From: Climacteris rufus
Lineage: Eukaryota; Chordata; Aves; Passeriformes; Climacteridae
Reading direction: 5' to 3'
Assembly: GCA_013398175.1 (NCBI GenBank)
Contig: VZRZ01008263.1
Coordinates: forward strand, 18,142-82,141
Length of the DNA stretch: 64,000 bases
Shown: piece after piece, positions 26,292-40,200 of the stretch
Position numbering within the stretch: the first letter of the stretch is position 1
How the letters are laid out: the number at the start of each line of letters is the position of its first letter
The notes under the pieces: model-generated
The model's input: the letters and a program-made list of their open reading frames with translations, nothing else
What the model was told of the DNA's origin: nothing
Databases searched by the model: none
Position numbers and translations under genes: made by a program

Positions 26292-29200
26292 GTGAGAATA
26301 CTGAGAAGGGATTTTTTTTTTTCTATTTGCCACATTTAGGCATCATTTTACGAACTCCTGCTCTAGTATGACATCTGCTTCTCCAGAGACAGTGTGGCTG
26401 GGTTTGGGGAGTGGGTTTAGGCTGTGCTGAGGGAGCTTCTGCCTAAGATGTTGGACACCTTCCCAAAAGCATCCTTTTCTTGAGACAGGAAGGGGCAAGA
26501 TGAGAGGACACCACAGTGGTGTAGGATGGTTCTGCAGTCAAGCCAAACACATCTGTGCGTGGCCAAGGTTTGTGTTGAGGCAACACGAGAGCTGGCTCAT
26601 TTGGTGTCAAAAGGCTCTGCTGCTGCCACTCTGTGTTGGGAGCCTCTGTGCTCAAAAGAAAGTCACTTGGGAGTTGGACTTCTATTATTATAGTTTTCAG
26701 TCTGGCTTGGCGTGTTGCTGAAAAGTAGCTCAGAGCTTCAGTGAGTTATGACAAGCTGACTGAAATTAATACCATATTTTACATTGTTTTAGAGAGTGAC
26801 CTTTCCTCACTTGGGAAACATAAAGAAGCTCATCTTATTTCCCCAGCACTTCTTTCTGGGTCTGTGTTAATTTCCCCTTGGTAGGGCTGAATTTATAAGG
26901 CTGGAAACAAAGACAAATGCAGAAGATTTAAAAGAGCTTGTTCTTGAACTTTAAAAGTTCCCTTGAATAGATTGGGCACTTCTAAATGTCTTCTTATTTA
27001 CAGTTGGTTTCTATTTTCTTTTTTGTCCTTTTTTTTTTTCTATTTTCCTTTTTGGAATTCCTGACTCAGATGAAGGAGATTTCCAGTATTACTGTGCTAG
27101 GAAATGCTGGAAATTTATCTGTGCTTTCCATAATACTTTAACAGAAAAGGTCACCAAAAAACCCCTATGTCAAAGCCGTATTTCTTTCCTATTGCATTGT
27201 TAATCTTAATTACTTAAGTGTAATCTTAAAACATCTGATAATCCGATAGAATACACAAACTCACTGTGTTGAATTTTTTAAATTGTATTGCATTTCTCGG
27301 TCACTAGCACCTGAGTAAGAACAGGGCAGACACCAGAGCAGTCATCTTGCATCTTCCTTTCCAGGAGGGATGGGTGGTGGTTGTAACCTTGTACCCTGAA
27401 CCCTCTTCTCTAGGGACTTGTTACAATAAATTTGCAAGGTGCTCTTTATTTTCTAGTTTTGGGGTTTTGGAGGTTTTTTTTTAGAGAAATTGCAAGCAGG
27501 GAAGTAGAACTGAGTCTAAGATCTGGTATATTTTATCAGAGTTATTACCTGTGGATTTATATATGTTAAACAGCGATGAAGGAGGTTCTTGTGTTCACTC
27601 AGTTGCCTCTCTCAGAGCTTTGATCAGAAGTTTTAGGTAGCAAGTTAGTAGATTTTTCTTAACAAAAGCACATTGTATTCTGCACTTGTAACTTGGTATC
27701 TTTTCTCATCATCAACGTTTCTCAGTTAGAACTTGTGATGGATTGGGTAATTCCCTTTTTTTCTGTAACAAGATTAACACAGCTGAGATGACAGCTTGGA
27801 GTTTTTTTCCCAGATCAGTCCAAGCCTTTGGACCGAAATCATGTCAGTATGGATGCACTTCCTGGGAATCAAAGTCAGGGTTCTGTGAGGCTTTCAGGAT
27901 CCCTGACAGCTGCTGGAGACCTCAGCTGTCTTTCTGATGTGCATGCCCCATGTAGTGTGTTGTACCCTTATTTATGGGTTTGTAGGCACTGTGAGTCCCA
28001 ACTCTGATGGACAGAAAGGTGAACTCTTGACTGATTTATGTGAGAGCTTTAGCTGTGGTCTTCAAGCAGAGTGTTCAGTGGAGAGTTGAGTTCTCTCTGT
28101 AGCTGGTCTAGCAGCTTTTTGAACACAGCCAACCTTTACTAGCAGATTGGTAGTTATCCCCTTGTGGTACCCTTCATGTTGTATTTTGTAATTCACTTTT
28201 GGTAGGAGGACCTGTTAGGCACAGCCCAGGCCTGATGTTGTCTCTCTGTACCCATTGCATCGAGCCAGGGAGGACATCCCCCAACCTGGACCATGTGTTC
28301 TGATGCATTCCTTCTAGCTCCAAGGTCTCCTCCAGGTACTTTGAGTGACTGGACTTTTTGCGGCTTTACCTTTTTCTTATGTTCTCGAAATTTCCTGGCT
28401 TCCAGGGCTTTTATTTTTCCCCATCTTTCAGTAATTCAGATTGCAGGTAAGAGAACAGTGGTTGTTGTAGACTGTGGACCCAGGTTCCTAGTCTCAAAAG
28501 AATCCCATTTGTCAAAGAAAACAAAAGCTGTGCTTCCCTTGCAGGACAGCAAAATGGCTGAGCTGAGCACTTCTGCTCATTCGGTCTGTGACTTGGTTCA
28601 TCTCCCTCCCATACAGTTATTTACAGAGAAAAACTCCCATTGCATATTTTTGTTCACATCATCCAAGCCTGAGGACTTGGTCTAGAAAGATTAAACTCGT
28701 GTTCTGTGTTTCCTGCCAAGATGCTGCAATCCATTGGAGATAAAATTAATTCCTTTTTGCTGAGTAAGAATCCAAAGCTATTTATTAATAAGGAAAAGAC
28801 AGTGCCAGATCTTTCTCCTTCTTGTCTCATATGTGTGGGCATGTGAAGGGTACTTGTCCTGCTTTTGACCCTCCATTCTCCCTTTCCAAGGGACATTTTG
28901 TACAAATCAGCATTAGAATCATCAGGTTTCTGAAACCAGGTGTGACAGAATAGGCTTTAGTTTAAATGCCTTTTAATTTAAAGTCATTCATGCTTTCCAG
29001 TTTTCAATTTGAGCAGTGATGAGGAGATTTTCAGGTATACCAAAAGAGTTAGTCTCTCAACTCCTTTTGGCTTTTATTGGGTAGGATATGAAGAGAAAGC
29101 TGTGCTGCTGTCCTTGAAAAATCTCTCTGTTAATGTGTAGCATTTTGTGATGAGTTGGTGTTTCTCTCCGGGAGTCTTTGAAGCTAGTATTTTCCTGAAT

Positions 29201-32200
29201 CCTTCTTACCAGAATTACCAAGCAAAGCTTTATATTCAAATATTTAAAAGATAGTAATTGCTTTAATTAAAAAAAAACATGCACATACCTGTATTTGATT
29301 TATATTACAAATACCTGTATTATCGGGTTGTATTTGCCAGAGTAAATACCTGAAAGGTTTTAAGAAGCTCATTATGTTGAAGCTCATGGACTGAGCTGGC
29401 CTGTTTCTCAGGTTTCACAAGGTTTTGTCCTATCTTCCTATGTGTGTGCATGTTTATATGGGTGTATATGTGTCCTTGTATTTACCCTACCAAAAAGTTA
29501 GCAGCCTGAAGAGCTGTAGTCATCTTTGGTGGGGATAAATACACATTGCCATGTTTTCTGGAACTATTGCAAACACTGGTGAAATTGCCTTGCATTGCAG
29601 GAAAAGGTCCTGTGTGGGCAATCTCAGTTTTTCCTGTGCAAACTAAAGCAAAGTGGAAAAGCTCCACTGCGAGTGAGAGCCAGGCTTGGAGTCACCAGCC
29701 CTTTCTGCCCAGGAGTGTGTGTCCCCCTCAGTTGTGTCACACACTGTCACATGAGAATCACTGTCACGAATAAGCGGTGTGCAGGTGACCTTCTGCTACC
29801 TTGAAATTTAATTTCATTTTTCTTCCCCTTTGTGGGGTTATATTGGTTTCTTCTGCTCCCACTTAAAAATGCATGTTGGGAGAAAACACTAGGTAGGTGA
29901 CAGCATTTTCTAACCTGTCCTGTAAGGGATTTTATGCACACTGTTCTGCAAGGGTTTTAGTGCACACTTTTGAACAATATATCATATCACCTATATACTT
30001 TAGCATATATTTGTGCAGCTGTATTTAATGGCTCATCGAAATGCATCATGTTGGGGGGAGTTTTGGCTTGTGTCCCCAGATGAGTTGGGGACCAGTGTAA
30101 GCCAAACTCATTTCAGAAGCCAAGGTCAAGGCAGGCACTCTGGAACTAAGCCTAACTTCGGAAAATCTCAGGAATTCAGAAGTTAAATTTCACTGAGAAG
30201 TAAGTTCAGTAAATCCAATAAAGGGCAAATATTTTCTTCCCCAGAACTATACAACAGTCCAGCTGTATGTGCCTTAAATGTGAAAATAGCAGGGAAGGCT
30301 CTATATAACAGCAGAGACAGATAAAGCTGGAAAAATAGGAAAGGGAGTGGCAAGGTGGGAGCCTCTTTTTTCTCACCTTTGTCCAAGGAATGGTGTTGTA
30401 GTGGAGGGTCTCACTGGACGTGTGGTGGGGGTTGGAAGATCCATGTGTAAAATCTGGAAAGAGCCTTCAGTTTTGGGCGCAAAAAAGCCATCTTTGTTTG
30501 AAAGTGGTCTTGGGAAGAAGCAGAGCAAACAACACTATCATAATGCGTCTTCTCTTCCTTGGCGTGCAGTTGTCACGAGAGATTTGTAACTCTTTTCTTG
30601 GTTCATTGTTCCCAGGCTAGTGTGTATTCTCCATTCAGTAGTGCCAGAATTAAGATGAAGCCTGCCTGTTTCAATAAGGCGGCTTTGTTGTCCAAATGGC
30701 AGCACTTGTATAGAAATTGGATTGACTCCAGCAGAGCTTGCACGATACACTGCAAAACTGTTGTCATATGATCCTTTTTATTACTAAGAAAAAGCCTGTT
30801 CTCAAAAAAATGGACTAGTCCTCTTTTTTTTTTTTTTTTATGTTTTGTTAGGGAGGGGAAAAAAATCACCATAAAATTCTTTCTGTTAATAATAACTGCA
30901 AATTTGAAAACTATGCCTAATGTTTGAGTGTAATAAAGAGATTGGATTAAGTAAAGTGACATTAATGTAGAAATATGATAGAGCCCTATTTACTTCATTT
31001 TATGTAGCAGGAGCTGTGATTAATCTGCTCACAGGTCTAAGTAGGCATGTACTGTTCAACCATAGCAAGAGGTGATGTGAGGTGACGGCACATCGGGGAA
31101 GGGAGAGATGTTGGACTGGTACAAAGTACAGCTGTGGTTCCCAAAAGGTGTGGTTCTCTCACCTACCTTTTCCATTTCCTTGAGATGTGGGAAAAAGTCA
31201 GCTTGCTCCAAACAAACTGTTTGAAAGAGCAAGCCTTTCTTGGTACTCTGTGTTCATATAGCACCCAGCACTGTGAGTCCCTCCTCCAGGCCAGCCACAA
31301 GGGAGGATGCATCCTGATGAGAAAGACATTAACTGCTAATGTCTTCTAGTGCTAATAATGGAAATTGCTGTTCCAAATCAAAGTATTTTATGCTGTGAGG
31401 ATTTTTTTTCCTCCATTCTGAAATGAAGCATCTGTAAAGAGAGCACTTCTTATCAACTAGGGTCCAGGTGTTGGATTTGAAAAGAGAATTTTCCTCTCTT
31501 TATTCTTGTTTCTTTTTCCAGTCATGCAGCAGAAAATAGGTGAATACATTTTGTTATGATTATTGATACTATTTGTTAACCATGAAATGTTACTAAAAAA
31601 TTGTGTGTTAACAGTAGGGTAATGTGAAGAGGAATTGCCTTAGGTCTAGATGAGTTTTATAAAGCACCTTTTTTCTAAAATTTTAAATTTATTAATGCAC
31701 TTTTGTTGTGATAAGAAGACTCATTTTGCAACACTTTGCGAGTTATGAACCGTTTCTTCTTTAAATTGTCTTTTGCAGCAATGTGATAATATTTGTATAG
31801 GTTTTGATGGCTATAAAATGTATTTGAGTTCCTAGCACATATCGAGTAGAATTAATAGATTTTAAAGGGAGGGACCCATTATGCTCATGGTCTGATGTCT
31901 GTGTGACATACAGGACATCAAATTTCATCTAATAATTCCTCCATAAAGGACATAAATTCTGTCTGAGCTTGAGGTTACTTTAAAGGCATCCAGTTCTGAT
32001 TTAAAGGCTTAAGATTATAAAGCTTTTGGATTTTTTTTTCCCCAGTGGTTAATTACCTTCATTTCTTTTTTCTTTCGTTATAAGAAGATAGTTACTTCTT
32101 TTCCTCTCTGAATTTGTCAAGCCACTGTTTGGTTTTTTTCATATCTCATTTTGTGTGTTAACTTCAGCTGATGTCTGATATCAGAGGCCTTTGCACAGGG

Positions 32201-32845
32201 AAGGTACATATGACCAGGTCTTCTCTTAGATAATCTGAATCCTTGGATGACTCTTGCTCTCCCTGAAAGTTGTATCTTTTAGGCCTTTACTCTCACAGTC
32301 CTTTACTTTTCTTAATACAACTTATGTAAGTATTGCTACTTCAATACCTCCTGAAATGTGCTTGCAAATCTGCTTCATAGTGTTTGAGTCTCTTCACTTG
32401 CTCCACAGCATCTAACTGAAGTCTCCAGCTTTCTTTTGCTAATGAATTTTTTAGTCAATATCAGGGTTTGTGGGTTTTTTTATTATTTTTCTTTTTTCTT
32501 CTTTTAATTGATTTTAGTGTGTGGATCTTTGTTTGCTTGGCATTGTAATTGAATACATTTCTGATGTGAGAGTTTCAAAATCCCCACTTCCCTCTCTAGA
32601 CCTCTTTGTAGGGAAAGATAGATTTCTTTACCTACCCATATAGGTTAAGAGTTTTGTTTTAAGTAGAAATAATGTGGGTCTTCCATTCTGTGTTCTTGAT
32701 CCATTTCCCTATTCTGTTCTGCATGTGATGAAGAATTTGGCCTTTTGTAGATGCAGGAGTTGCAGCTCTTCTGCAACCCCTGGAGCTCCAGTCTCCATGT
32801 TCTGCTGCTTTTTGTTTGCCTGTTGCCTTGCTCTGCAATTTGCAG
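26292..32845. other. Non-coding stretch; no gene recognised
   Basis: AT-rich intron-like sequence. A strong donor (CAG/GTAAGA) near 28446 is preceded by acceptor-like sites, but the resulting intervals (15 bases or about 40 bases) are unconvincing. A minus-strand donor (AAAG/GTGAGA) near 30374 has an acceptor-like site beyond it. T-rich runs occur at 26310-26323 and 30824-30839. No interspersed repeats were recognised. Confidence 0.45.
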
Positions 32846-32893
32846 GGGGAAGCAGCGCTGAAGCTGCCACTTCGTGAAGGGAAGAAGGGAAAG
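32846..32893 (+). CDS. Candidate 48-nt internal exon, phase 0-0, basic peptide
   Basis: Seen: a long pyrimidine-rich run ending GCTCTGCAATTTGCAG (32830-32845) forms a strong acceptor, and the donor AAAG/GTGAGT at 32894 matches the consensus at nearly every position. The interval is exactly 16 codons. Only one frame is open, reading GEAALKLPLREGKKGK; the other two contain TGA. Of the candidates in this window it has the best paired splice sites. I recognise no family. The peptide is basic, ends in a Lys/Gly-rich run and has no motif. Alternatives are a non-coding RNA exon or a pseudo-exon. Confidence 0.28.
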
Positions 32894-35054
32894 GTGAGTT
32901 CTGGCATCACAGAGCTTCTTGCAGGAGACTAAAAGCTCTGTTACCACAGAGGTCAGCAGCATGTTGGGAACCTTTTCTGCCTGCATGAGGGTGTAAAAAA
33001 TTGTGTAGTATATCATGATTGCTTTTCAGACATTGAAAAGGGATGTGTTCTTCTATTTGTGTCATATGTGGCTTCTGTTCCTTGAAGGTTAGCCATGGAG
33101 AGGGAGGTGCTTGTAGCCACAGATGGTTTCAGCACTGTCTCCATGCAGGGAAAGGCACAGATGTCTTCTCTCACTAGCAGGCCACTGGAAGCTCCATGAC
33201 AATTTTGGTTTGTGTCTGTGTAAATCCAAATCCGTGGCTTTCCAAGTACGTGGCACAGGGGAGGTTACTATGGGTCACGGAGCAGTTTCCAAGTTTGGTG
33301 GAGCTGCTGTGTAGTGCTTATTAAGGGGATGGGAATCTAACAGGTAAGCCAAGTAAATGGATTAGCTGTAAGCAGTCCTATTGTTGGCACTGCCTGGAGA
33401 TGGGTTGTGAACCAGGCAGGCATGTCTTGCAAGCGATATTCTTTCATCCCCCGATTACAGAAGAGCAGCATAAATAGAGTGGCCTACATTGAAATGATTC
33501 CTGGAGGAAAGAGGCATTTAAAGCCAAGGATAGTTATGGGTACTTGGAGCAGACTGTTCGACCGGAATACCATTTCCAAGAAGGAGGGGAGGGGAGAGGG
33601 GAAGGAGCATTAAGCTAAGTGTCTCTCTGTCCATCTCTGTTTGAATGCTTGAAATGTTAGGGACAGATGATTCCTTGGAGGCATGCAGCACTGCTGTCAT
33701 CTTTAGAACCTTCATGGAGCAGCTTTTACCTTTATTTTTAGTGGTTGGCTACTGTTGGCTGGAGGGGGAGTTAAAAGAGGAAGATCGCTAAAGATGATGC
33801 CTTTGTGTTTTATCAAAAACAAGAATGGTAAGGGAGGGTAGAAGCATCGTCCACTTCCAATGGTGCATCTTGACATGTTTAGAGAAAGCATTTGCTCCAG
33901 CACAGGGATTGCTAATAAAAGTCATGGCTTGTGCTTTTGTGTCTGTAGTCCCTGTGCAAGAAGGTTATTGGACTTTTGAGTCTCCTTACCCCAAGCACAA
34001 GAGTGTGGGATGCCCACCCACACTGCGTGGTGGCAGCTGGGGGTGCATGGAATGGGAATGCTGGCCAGCGTTTGTCCCCAGGCAGAGCCCTGGCTCTGGG
34101 GGGTGAGCTCTCCTTTCCCCCACTCTGTGGCTTGCTGTCCAGCAGAGCAGCTAGCACTGATTAATTCTCACTGAGGTGTGGTATTCTTGGTGCTGTTTTT
34201 GGTGTCTGCCCCCACAACATCCTGGCAAGGTTTACAGCATTGCAAGTGTTTGACAGTGTGGCTTGCTGGGATCAAAGGAGTTCAGGAGGCTTAGGGTTGT
34301 ATATTTACGTGGTTTTTTATTACCTTCTGTTGTCACTCATATTATCTAAGATTACTCAAACTGAAAAGCTCAGGCAAGACAGTTGCCTCCGCAGTTTTCC
34401 TTACTGTGCCTGCTGCTCTCCAGGCTTCTTTCAGGGTGAAGCAGTGTTACCTGGAGCTGCCTCCCACCATCAGCTCCTCCAGGCATTACTGCAATGGCTG
34501 TGTGTGTCCAAGGTGCAAGGAGAGCTCACAACACAGTTCACACCTGCTATGTTGGATTGTTCTCTCAAGAAAACTCGCTCCACTTCCCGTCTTTTCCATA
34601 ACAGCACTTAGGTACCACTTAGGTACTACAGGGATCTAAGTTTGGTCTCTTTGGGTTAGAAAAAGACTCCCAAACCTAGCATCAGTCTAGGCTTTCTATC
34701 TTGGTATAAACAAGCCCTTTCAGGTGGGCTGAAGGGGACTTCATATACAGAAGTTCTGGGCAGTGAGAGTTTTTCTCATCTGTCCCTTTTTCTCTTTTTT
34801 TTCCTCCCCCTATTTTATTCAATTAATTGGATTTTGAGCTGTAGCAAGTCTTTGATGAAGACAGGACATTTTCTATTGTGTGTAATAATGTCACCTGTAA
34901 GGTAAATGTCTTACATGCAGACCACATTGTTCAAAGCGTCCTACTGTTTCTGCCAGGTGGAATTGCAGGAATTAACACAATCTTTCATTATCTGCAGACA
35001 AAAGAAAATACATATACTGGGAGACAACATGAAAAGTCAGGTTGTTTGTATCTG
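32894..35054. other. Non-coding stretch; no gene recognised
   Basis: Contains a strong donor (ACAG/GTAAGC) at 33344 that is useless for coding, because all three frames upstream stop within about 30 bases and no acceptor lies between. G-rich sequence at 33583-33606 (GGGGAGGGGAGAGGGG) is purine-rich simple sequence. Confidence 0.5.
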
Positions 35055-35591
35055 TACTCACCACTGGTGAGGCCACACCTCGAATCCTGTGTTCAGTTCT
35101 GGCCCCTCACTACAGGAAGGACATTGAGGTGCTGGAGCGAGTCCAGGGAAGGGCAATGGGGCTGGTGAAGGGTCTGGAGCACAAGTCTTATGAGAAGCAG
35201 CTGAGGAAGCTGGGGTTGTTTAGCCTGGAGAAAAGGAGGCTCAGGAGTGACCTTATTGCTCTCTACAAATACCTGAAAGGAGGTGGCAGCCAGGTGGAGG
35301 CCAGTCTCTACTCCCAGCAACTAGTGACAGGATGAGAGGAAATGGCCTCAAGCTGTGCCAGGGGAGGTTTAGTTTGGACATCAGGAGGAATTTCTTTACA
35401 GAAATGGTGATTAGATATTGGAATGGGCTGCTCAGGGAAGTGGAGGAGTCACTGCCCTGGAGGTGTTTAAGGAAAGACTGGATGTGGCACTCAGTACCAT
35501 GGTTTAGTTGACAAGGTGGTGTTGGGTCATAGGTTGGACTCGATGATCTCAAAGGTCTTTTGCAACCTAAAATCAATACTGTGATTCTGTG
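35055..35591 (+). mobile_element. CR1 LINE, 5'-truncated copy (3' end of ORF2 plus 3' tail)
   Basis: Seen: the segment begins near GGTGAGGCCACACCTCGAAT and continues through CR1 hallmark stretches (GGAAGGACATTGAGGTGCTG, CTGAAAGGAGG, CAGGGGAGGTTTAG) to a terminal ATTCTGTG at 35584-35591. Known: CR1 is the dominant LINE of birds and other sauropsids. Copies are usually 5'-truncated and end in ATTCTRTG units without a poly(A) tail. The coding part is broken. The peptide VRPHLESCVQFW is in one frame, while APHYRKDIEVLERVQ and the following SLEKRRLRSDLIALYKYLKG lie in another, consistent with a 1-base loss near 35101; a stop follows at 35333-35335. It is therefore an inactive fossil. The exact 5' boundary is uncertain by about 20 bases. 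Confidence 0.93.
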
Positions 35592-36725
35592 TAGCATGTT
35601 CAGTGTTAAAGGTTCGCAGGGACAGCTTCCCTCTGGGGCTTGAGGTCTCCCCAGTGTAAACCTGCTCTATCAGATGGGTGTGTGTTGGAAGTACAGCAGT
35701 CTTTTAGAAAAGAAACTGACTTTAAGCAATTGGTCGAAATAGGATTACTCATTTTCTGATGCATTTGATTTTAAATCTTTGTAAATCTCCACATGGCTCA
35801 TTTACCCCTCAAAATTAATCTTTTTTCCTTTGTGAGGTAGTCCACAGTTATACCAAACAGCATTAATATTTAGCATAGCATGGAAATAATGTAATTTGAA
35901 TGTGTCCAATTTTCACTTGAGTTTTTTATTTAAGGCATTTCTATTAATGCAGATCTTAAAATATCATGCAACATTGCCTGCAAACAGAGGCATGAAATGA
36001 CTGTAGTGCTGACTGAGATCCCTGCAATTCTCCAGTGAGACTGAAGAGCTTTCTCGGTGCCTTGCAGTAGGTCAGAGAACTACTTCAGCTGCATTCTCCC
36101 GCTGCCATTTCTGTGACTTCCTCCACCCTAGGAATGATAAAGTGATATTTCACATAACTTTGTTCCTTTGGCAGTTCTTCACAGAGAACTTTGCAAAGCA
36201 GCAATGATCCATTTGAGCTCCACTTCAAGCACTGAGGGTGTCAAAGAGCAGGTACATGCCATCAGTTTTGGCCTCATTGTACGTGAAGGACTGATGAGTT
36301 TCATTTCAGGAATGTTAATTGAGCCATTTGAGTTCAGGTATGAACTCTTTGCATAACTGCCTTTCATCGAGGGAGTGAATTCACGTGACCCTTGCCTGTC
36401 CCTCCTCACTTGTGTTGTTTCATTTTTTCACCACAGCCCTGCTCCTATTTCATTCCATAATCTAGATTATGGCCAAGGGCAAGACCTACATAAGCATATG
36501 GTGCACACTGCACGTTGCATTATCTGAAGTCATGAGGGTGTGATTAATGGGCTTAGGGTTTTAATTTGGCCTGTCTTGCTCTTGTGTCTCTTTCCAGTGA
36601 GGTTGCAAAGCCTGACCAGTGACTGTGACTGTGGGATGCCTGCACCAAGTGGTGAAGTGGCACTAATTTCCTTGCAGTGCTGGGCATCTGCTGGGGTAAA
36701 CTTCTGCTGCCAGGGCCAGGGGTGA

Positions 36726-36773
36726 TGGCCAACTTGGTTTAGATGGCACTGGCCAACTTGGTTTAGATGGCAC
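36726..36773. repeat. Perfect 24-bp tandem duplication, two copies
   Basis: A 24-base unit starting TGGCCAACTTGG and ending GATGGCAC occurs at 36726-36749 and is repeated without change at 36750-36773. The lack of divergence suggests a recent event, and such two-copy repeats are often length-polymorphic. Confidence 0.92.
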
Positions 36774-37188
36774 TGTTTTGTCAGATCCAAGTGTCTCAGG
36801 GCAGCTCGGTCTCTGCCATCTGAGCTCCACTGGAGAGAGTGGGTCATCTAATTCATGGGTCACATCAAATAATGTTTGAGGTGTTGCTTGGCCTTGTGGT
36901 GTAGATGCCACAGGTTTGTAGCAGGGAGTTGCTTCCAGTGCACTTTCTATGATGGCATTCAACAAATGTGCAGATCCTGTCAGAGAAGAACTCATACAAG
37001 CTGGACCAGAAGTCTGATCTGCCTTGTGAATTTGTGATCTGGAATGTGAAGGTTGTACCTTCATCATCAAACTTAGTGCATAAAAGGGCTTGTTAGTGCA
37101 ATACTTGGCTGTCCAGGAAAAATGTGGTGGATGTCTGTCCTGCACACACAGCAAGAGGCACAGGCTGGCCTGGCAGCTTGCCATGCTA

Positions 37189-37211
37189 GACAGAGACAGA
37201 CAGACAGACAG
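37189..37211. repeat. (GACA)n microsatellite
   Basis: About 23 bases of GACA repeats with one GAGACA interruption. Short, and probably polymorphic. Confidence 0.85.
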
Positions 37212-40200
37212 GGGCTTTACCTGCTGTGTGGCACAGTGGGAGAGGATGACTAGATCAAAGCAGCAGGTGCAGAGGCTCCTGTATCTACACTATATTCAAA
37301 CTGAGCATTTTATTTCAGACCAAGTTCAGCGCGGTCCTTTGGACCAAATGTCCCCACTGCATGTGTGGTTGAATCTGCCCGAAGGACTGCTTGATTCACA
37401 TATCTTAATCTCCGTTAAAAAATGTGAAGGCATTTGGTGCATCCCTGGACCTGAATTTCCTGTTTGGTTTTTTCTGAAAGGAATTTCATTTGGGCCCAGC
37501 AGAGCCACCCTGTGCAGAAAGTCAGCTTGCAGTGGGAGGGATGGCTGGGGGCGTTTCTTCAGCGCTGCTTCGGACCACCCGCTTGTGTGACACAGCCAGG
37601 GTGATCCTAGCTGAAGGTTTAAGAAACCTGGGTTTCCTTTGTATCTGTGGCACCAAAGGGTGTCATGTGGCTCATGGGAAGCCACAGCATCTCAGACTGC
37701 CCCACCTGCTCCGAGTAGGGTGATGTGTGCTCTCCAGGTGAAACCTGCTTCATCACAACTGAACAAATCCTGGCTGCTGGGGTTCTCCTAAGCACTGCAT
37801 GTGTCTTGTGGCGTGAGATGGGGACCTTGCACTGCTTTCATCTCGCATGTTATTGGCTCTGCTACATTTGCAACAAACCCCACACTTCATTCACGAAATA
37901 ATCTTGAATGTGTAGCAATGGGACGTGCTTGTCAGCCTTGCTGATATTTCAAAGACTTGTATTTGTTTGTAATAAGACATCTTAGAAGGAAAAACAGGCA
38001 AAGCTTCAGTTTACAGCCAGCTTGCTTGAGGTAGTGAAATTAACCTAGAGATACAAAAATTGGAGTTGTATCTCTTTTATCCATGGTGTGGTGTTCAAAC
38101 AAACTAAATGAGAAGCTTTGTTTGTGGACTGATAGTCAGAATTCTAAGTCTTTATTTATCCTGGAAAGATCTAATAGTTTGTTTTTAGTAATAACAATTC
38201 TGCTAATTTTTATGTTAGGCAGTCAAATGTTGTTGGCTTAGATATCTGTGTCCTTCAGAACTGCTGTTTTTAATTTTTGGATTTGGAACAAACCCAGCAT
38301 CCTAAGTTAAAAGCAAAACTTTTCTCAGCAGGTTGAGACAAAAAAGAAAGTGATTGTATCACAGAATATATGCACTTAACAGCCGAGGTTTTTGATTCCA
38401 TGGTTACAACAACAAAACAAAAAAGCCTCACACATATAGCCAGTTGGTGATTTTATTGTTCAAGTCGGATGGCCTTTCTTAAAATGAATTTTAATGGACA
38501 AGAAAGAAAGAATGTATTGCTGTACTTGTGCAACTGAAGTTTATGAAATAGGATTGGAAAAATACACAGAATAATTGGGCACATCCTGTACTTAGTGAAT
38601 CACCAAGCTAGTGCAATAAACATTGCTGTGTTCGGGAATTTAGATCTATACCCTGCTTTTGCCAAGAACAATGGGAATTGCTTGGGATCACAGGCTATCT
38701 GAACTAGGTCGTGTGCAAAGTTGTTTTTTTTCTTTGGGTATTTCATGTTCTGAGGTAATTTTTGGTTTCATAAAATAGTCTTAATCCAGTTCTGTGCCAC
38801 CTTAGATGGACTCAGTGGAACCTAGGAGGCAAACCAGGAGCTGTACATGGCAGGACCTCTGCAGACATTGGTATTGGTAAAGGAAAAAGATTCCTGAGCA
38901 GCAAACTATGCAGTCTAACCAACATTTTCATTCAGAGAAACAGTCTTTTGTCTGCAAAAGTAAAAACAAAAGCTACAGACATTTGATAGTTTCAATCTTG
39001 TTTGCCGGATAAGAGGGATAAACTTGTGAACATGTTTAAAAAATTACTAGGTTTCCAGAAAACAGGCTGTTACTTAAGGGGCATGAGAAGCCAGAAACAA
39101 ATACAACATCCAAATCTGCTCTTGAATACACACGTGGCTCTTGCAAATTATGAGAGCTGCACATGCACAGGCGTAATGGAATCCTGATGGAAACCATCCA
39201 GGGCTGGAGTCTGGCTCCTGGTGAAATTAGGACTGCTGTCTGGCTAGGACTGAGGTTCAGGGCTCAGGCAAACTGATGGAGATGTTTTCTTCCCTAAAGG
39301 AAATACGTATTTAGTCGTCAGCCAGAAAGACAAGATGGCTTGTATGCAAGGCTTTTGTAGCATTGCTTAGTGTGAGCTGTGGACTTCTTCCATCTTCTTT
39401 ACTTACCCAAAACATGATCGTCCTTTTAAGGAGAAACTTTACTGTTTTTCCCAGTAGCAGAGGGAGTGTACACTAAACACTGTGCTCCCGTTGTTTCACC
39501 CTGTGAGGACAACTGCCATCCAGGAGGTACAAACCTCCTGCATTTCTGATACCATTGAGTTGAGTGGCAGAATTTATGTTTTCAGCCAAACCAACCAGTA
39601 GTTTCATCAAACGTCTGCAAATATGCATTGATAAGTCCCCAAAGGGTCTTTTACAGTTCTGCTCCGTCTGAGGAACGAGAGCCAAGAAAGTAGGAATAGG
39701 CTGGAAAAGTCTCACTAGCCCCAGAGTAGTATTTCTGTTCAAAGTCGTGGGACAGCCAGAAAGAAATGGTATTACCAAAATTTTTATGTTAGCACAATTT
39801 ATGGATGTTAAACTTTAAAAGCATAGCCTTTTTTGTTAAAGATGCAGCTTCTCTGGGATTCAGCCAGCAGAAGGCATTCGCTGGTCTTCTCGCCCTCCTG
39901 GATAAACACCATTAAAGGTTCAGGACGTTCCTGGGGAGGGAAAATCAATTTTCTGCGCTCCTCAGTTCAATGCAGATGCAGCTGTGGCCGTACAGAAAGT
40001 GACTCACTCTGTGGCCATCTTTTTAATGATGAAACTATTATGTGCTACATGGCCCATTCAGGCATTTTGGTTTCTAATTCTCTACCCCTGGCTCCCAGAA
40101 ATATGAATAATGATGCTTTTACTGAAGAGGTGGAAATGCTCCCTGAGACACGCCACCAGGGTAGGACGTGCTGCTGGTTGATGCTGTGGATAGTATTAGG

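Noticed and set aside
28432..28446. Possible 15-nt microexon before a CAG/GTAAGA donor
   Set aside because: The interval begins with TAA in one frame and is too short to judge. Nearby acceptors compete.
33344..33349. Consensus donor ACAG/GTAAGC
   Set aside because: All three upstream frames contain stops within about 30 bases and no acceptor lies between them and the donor.
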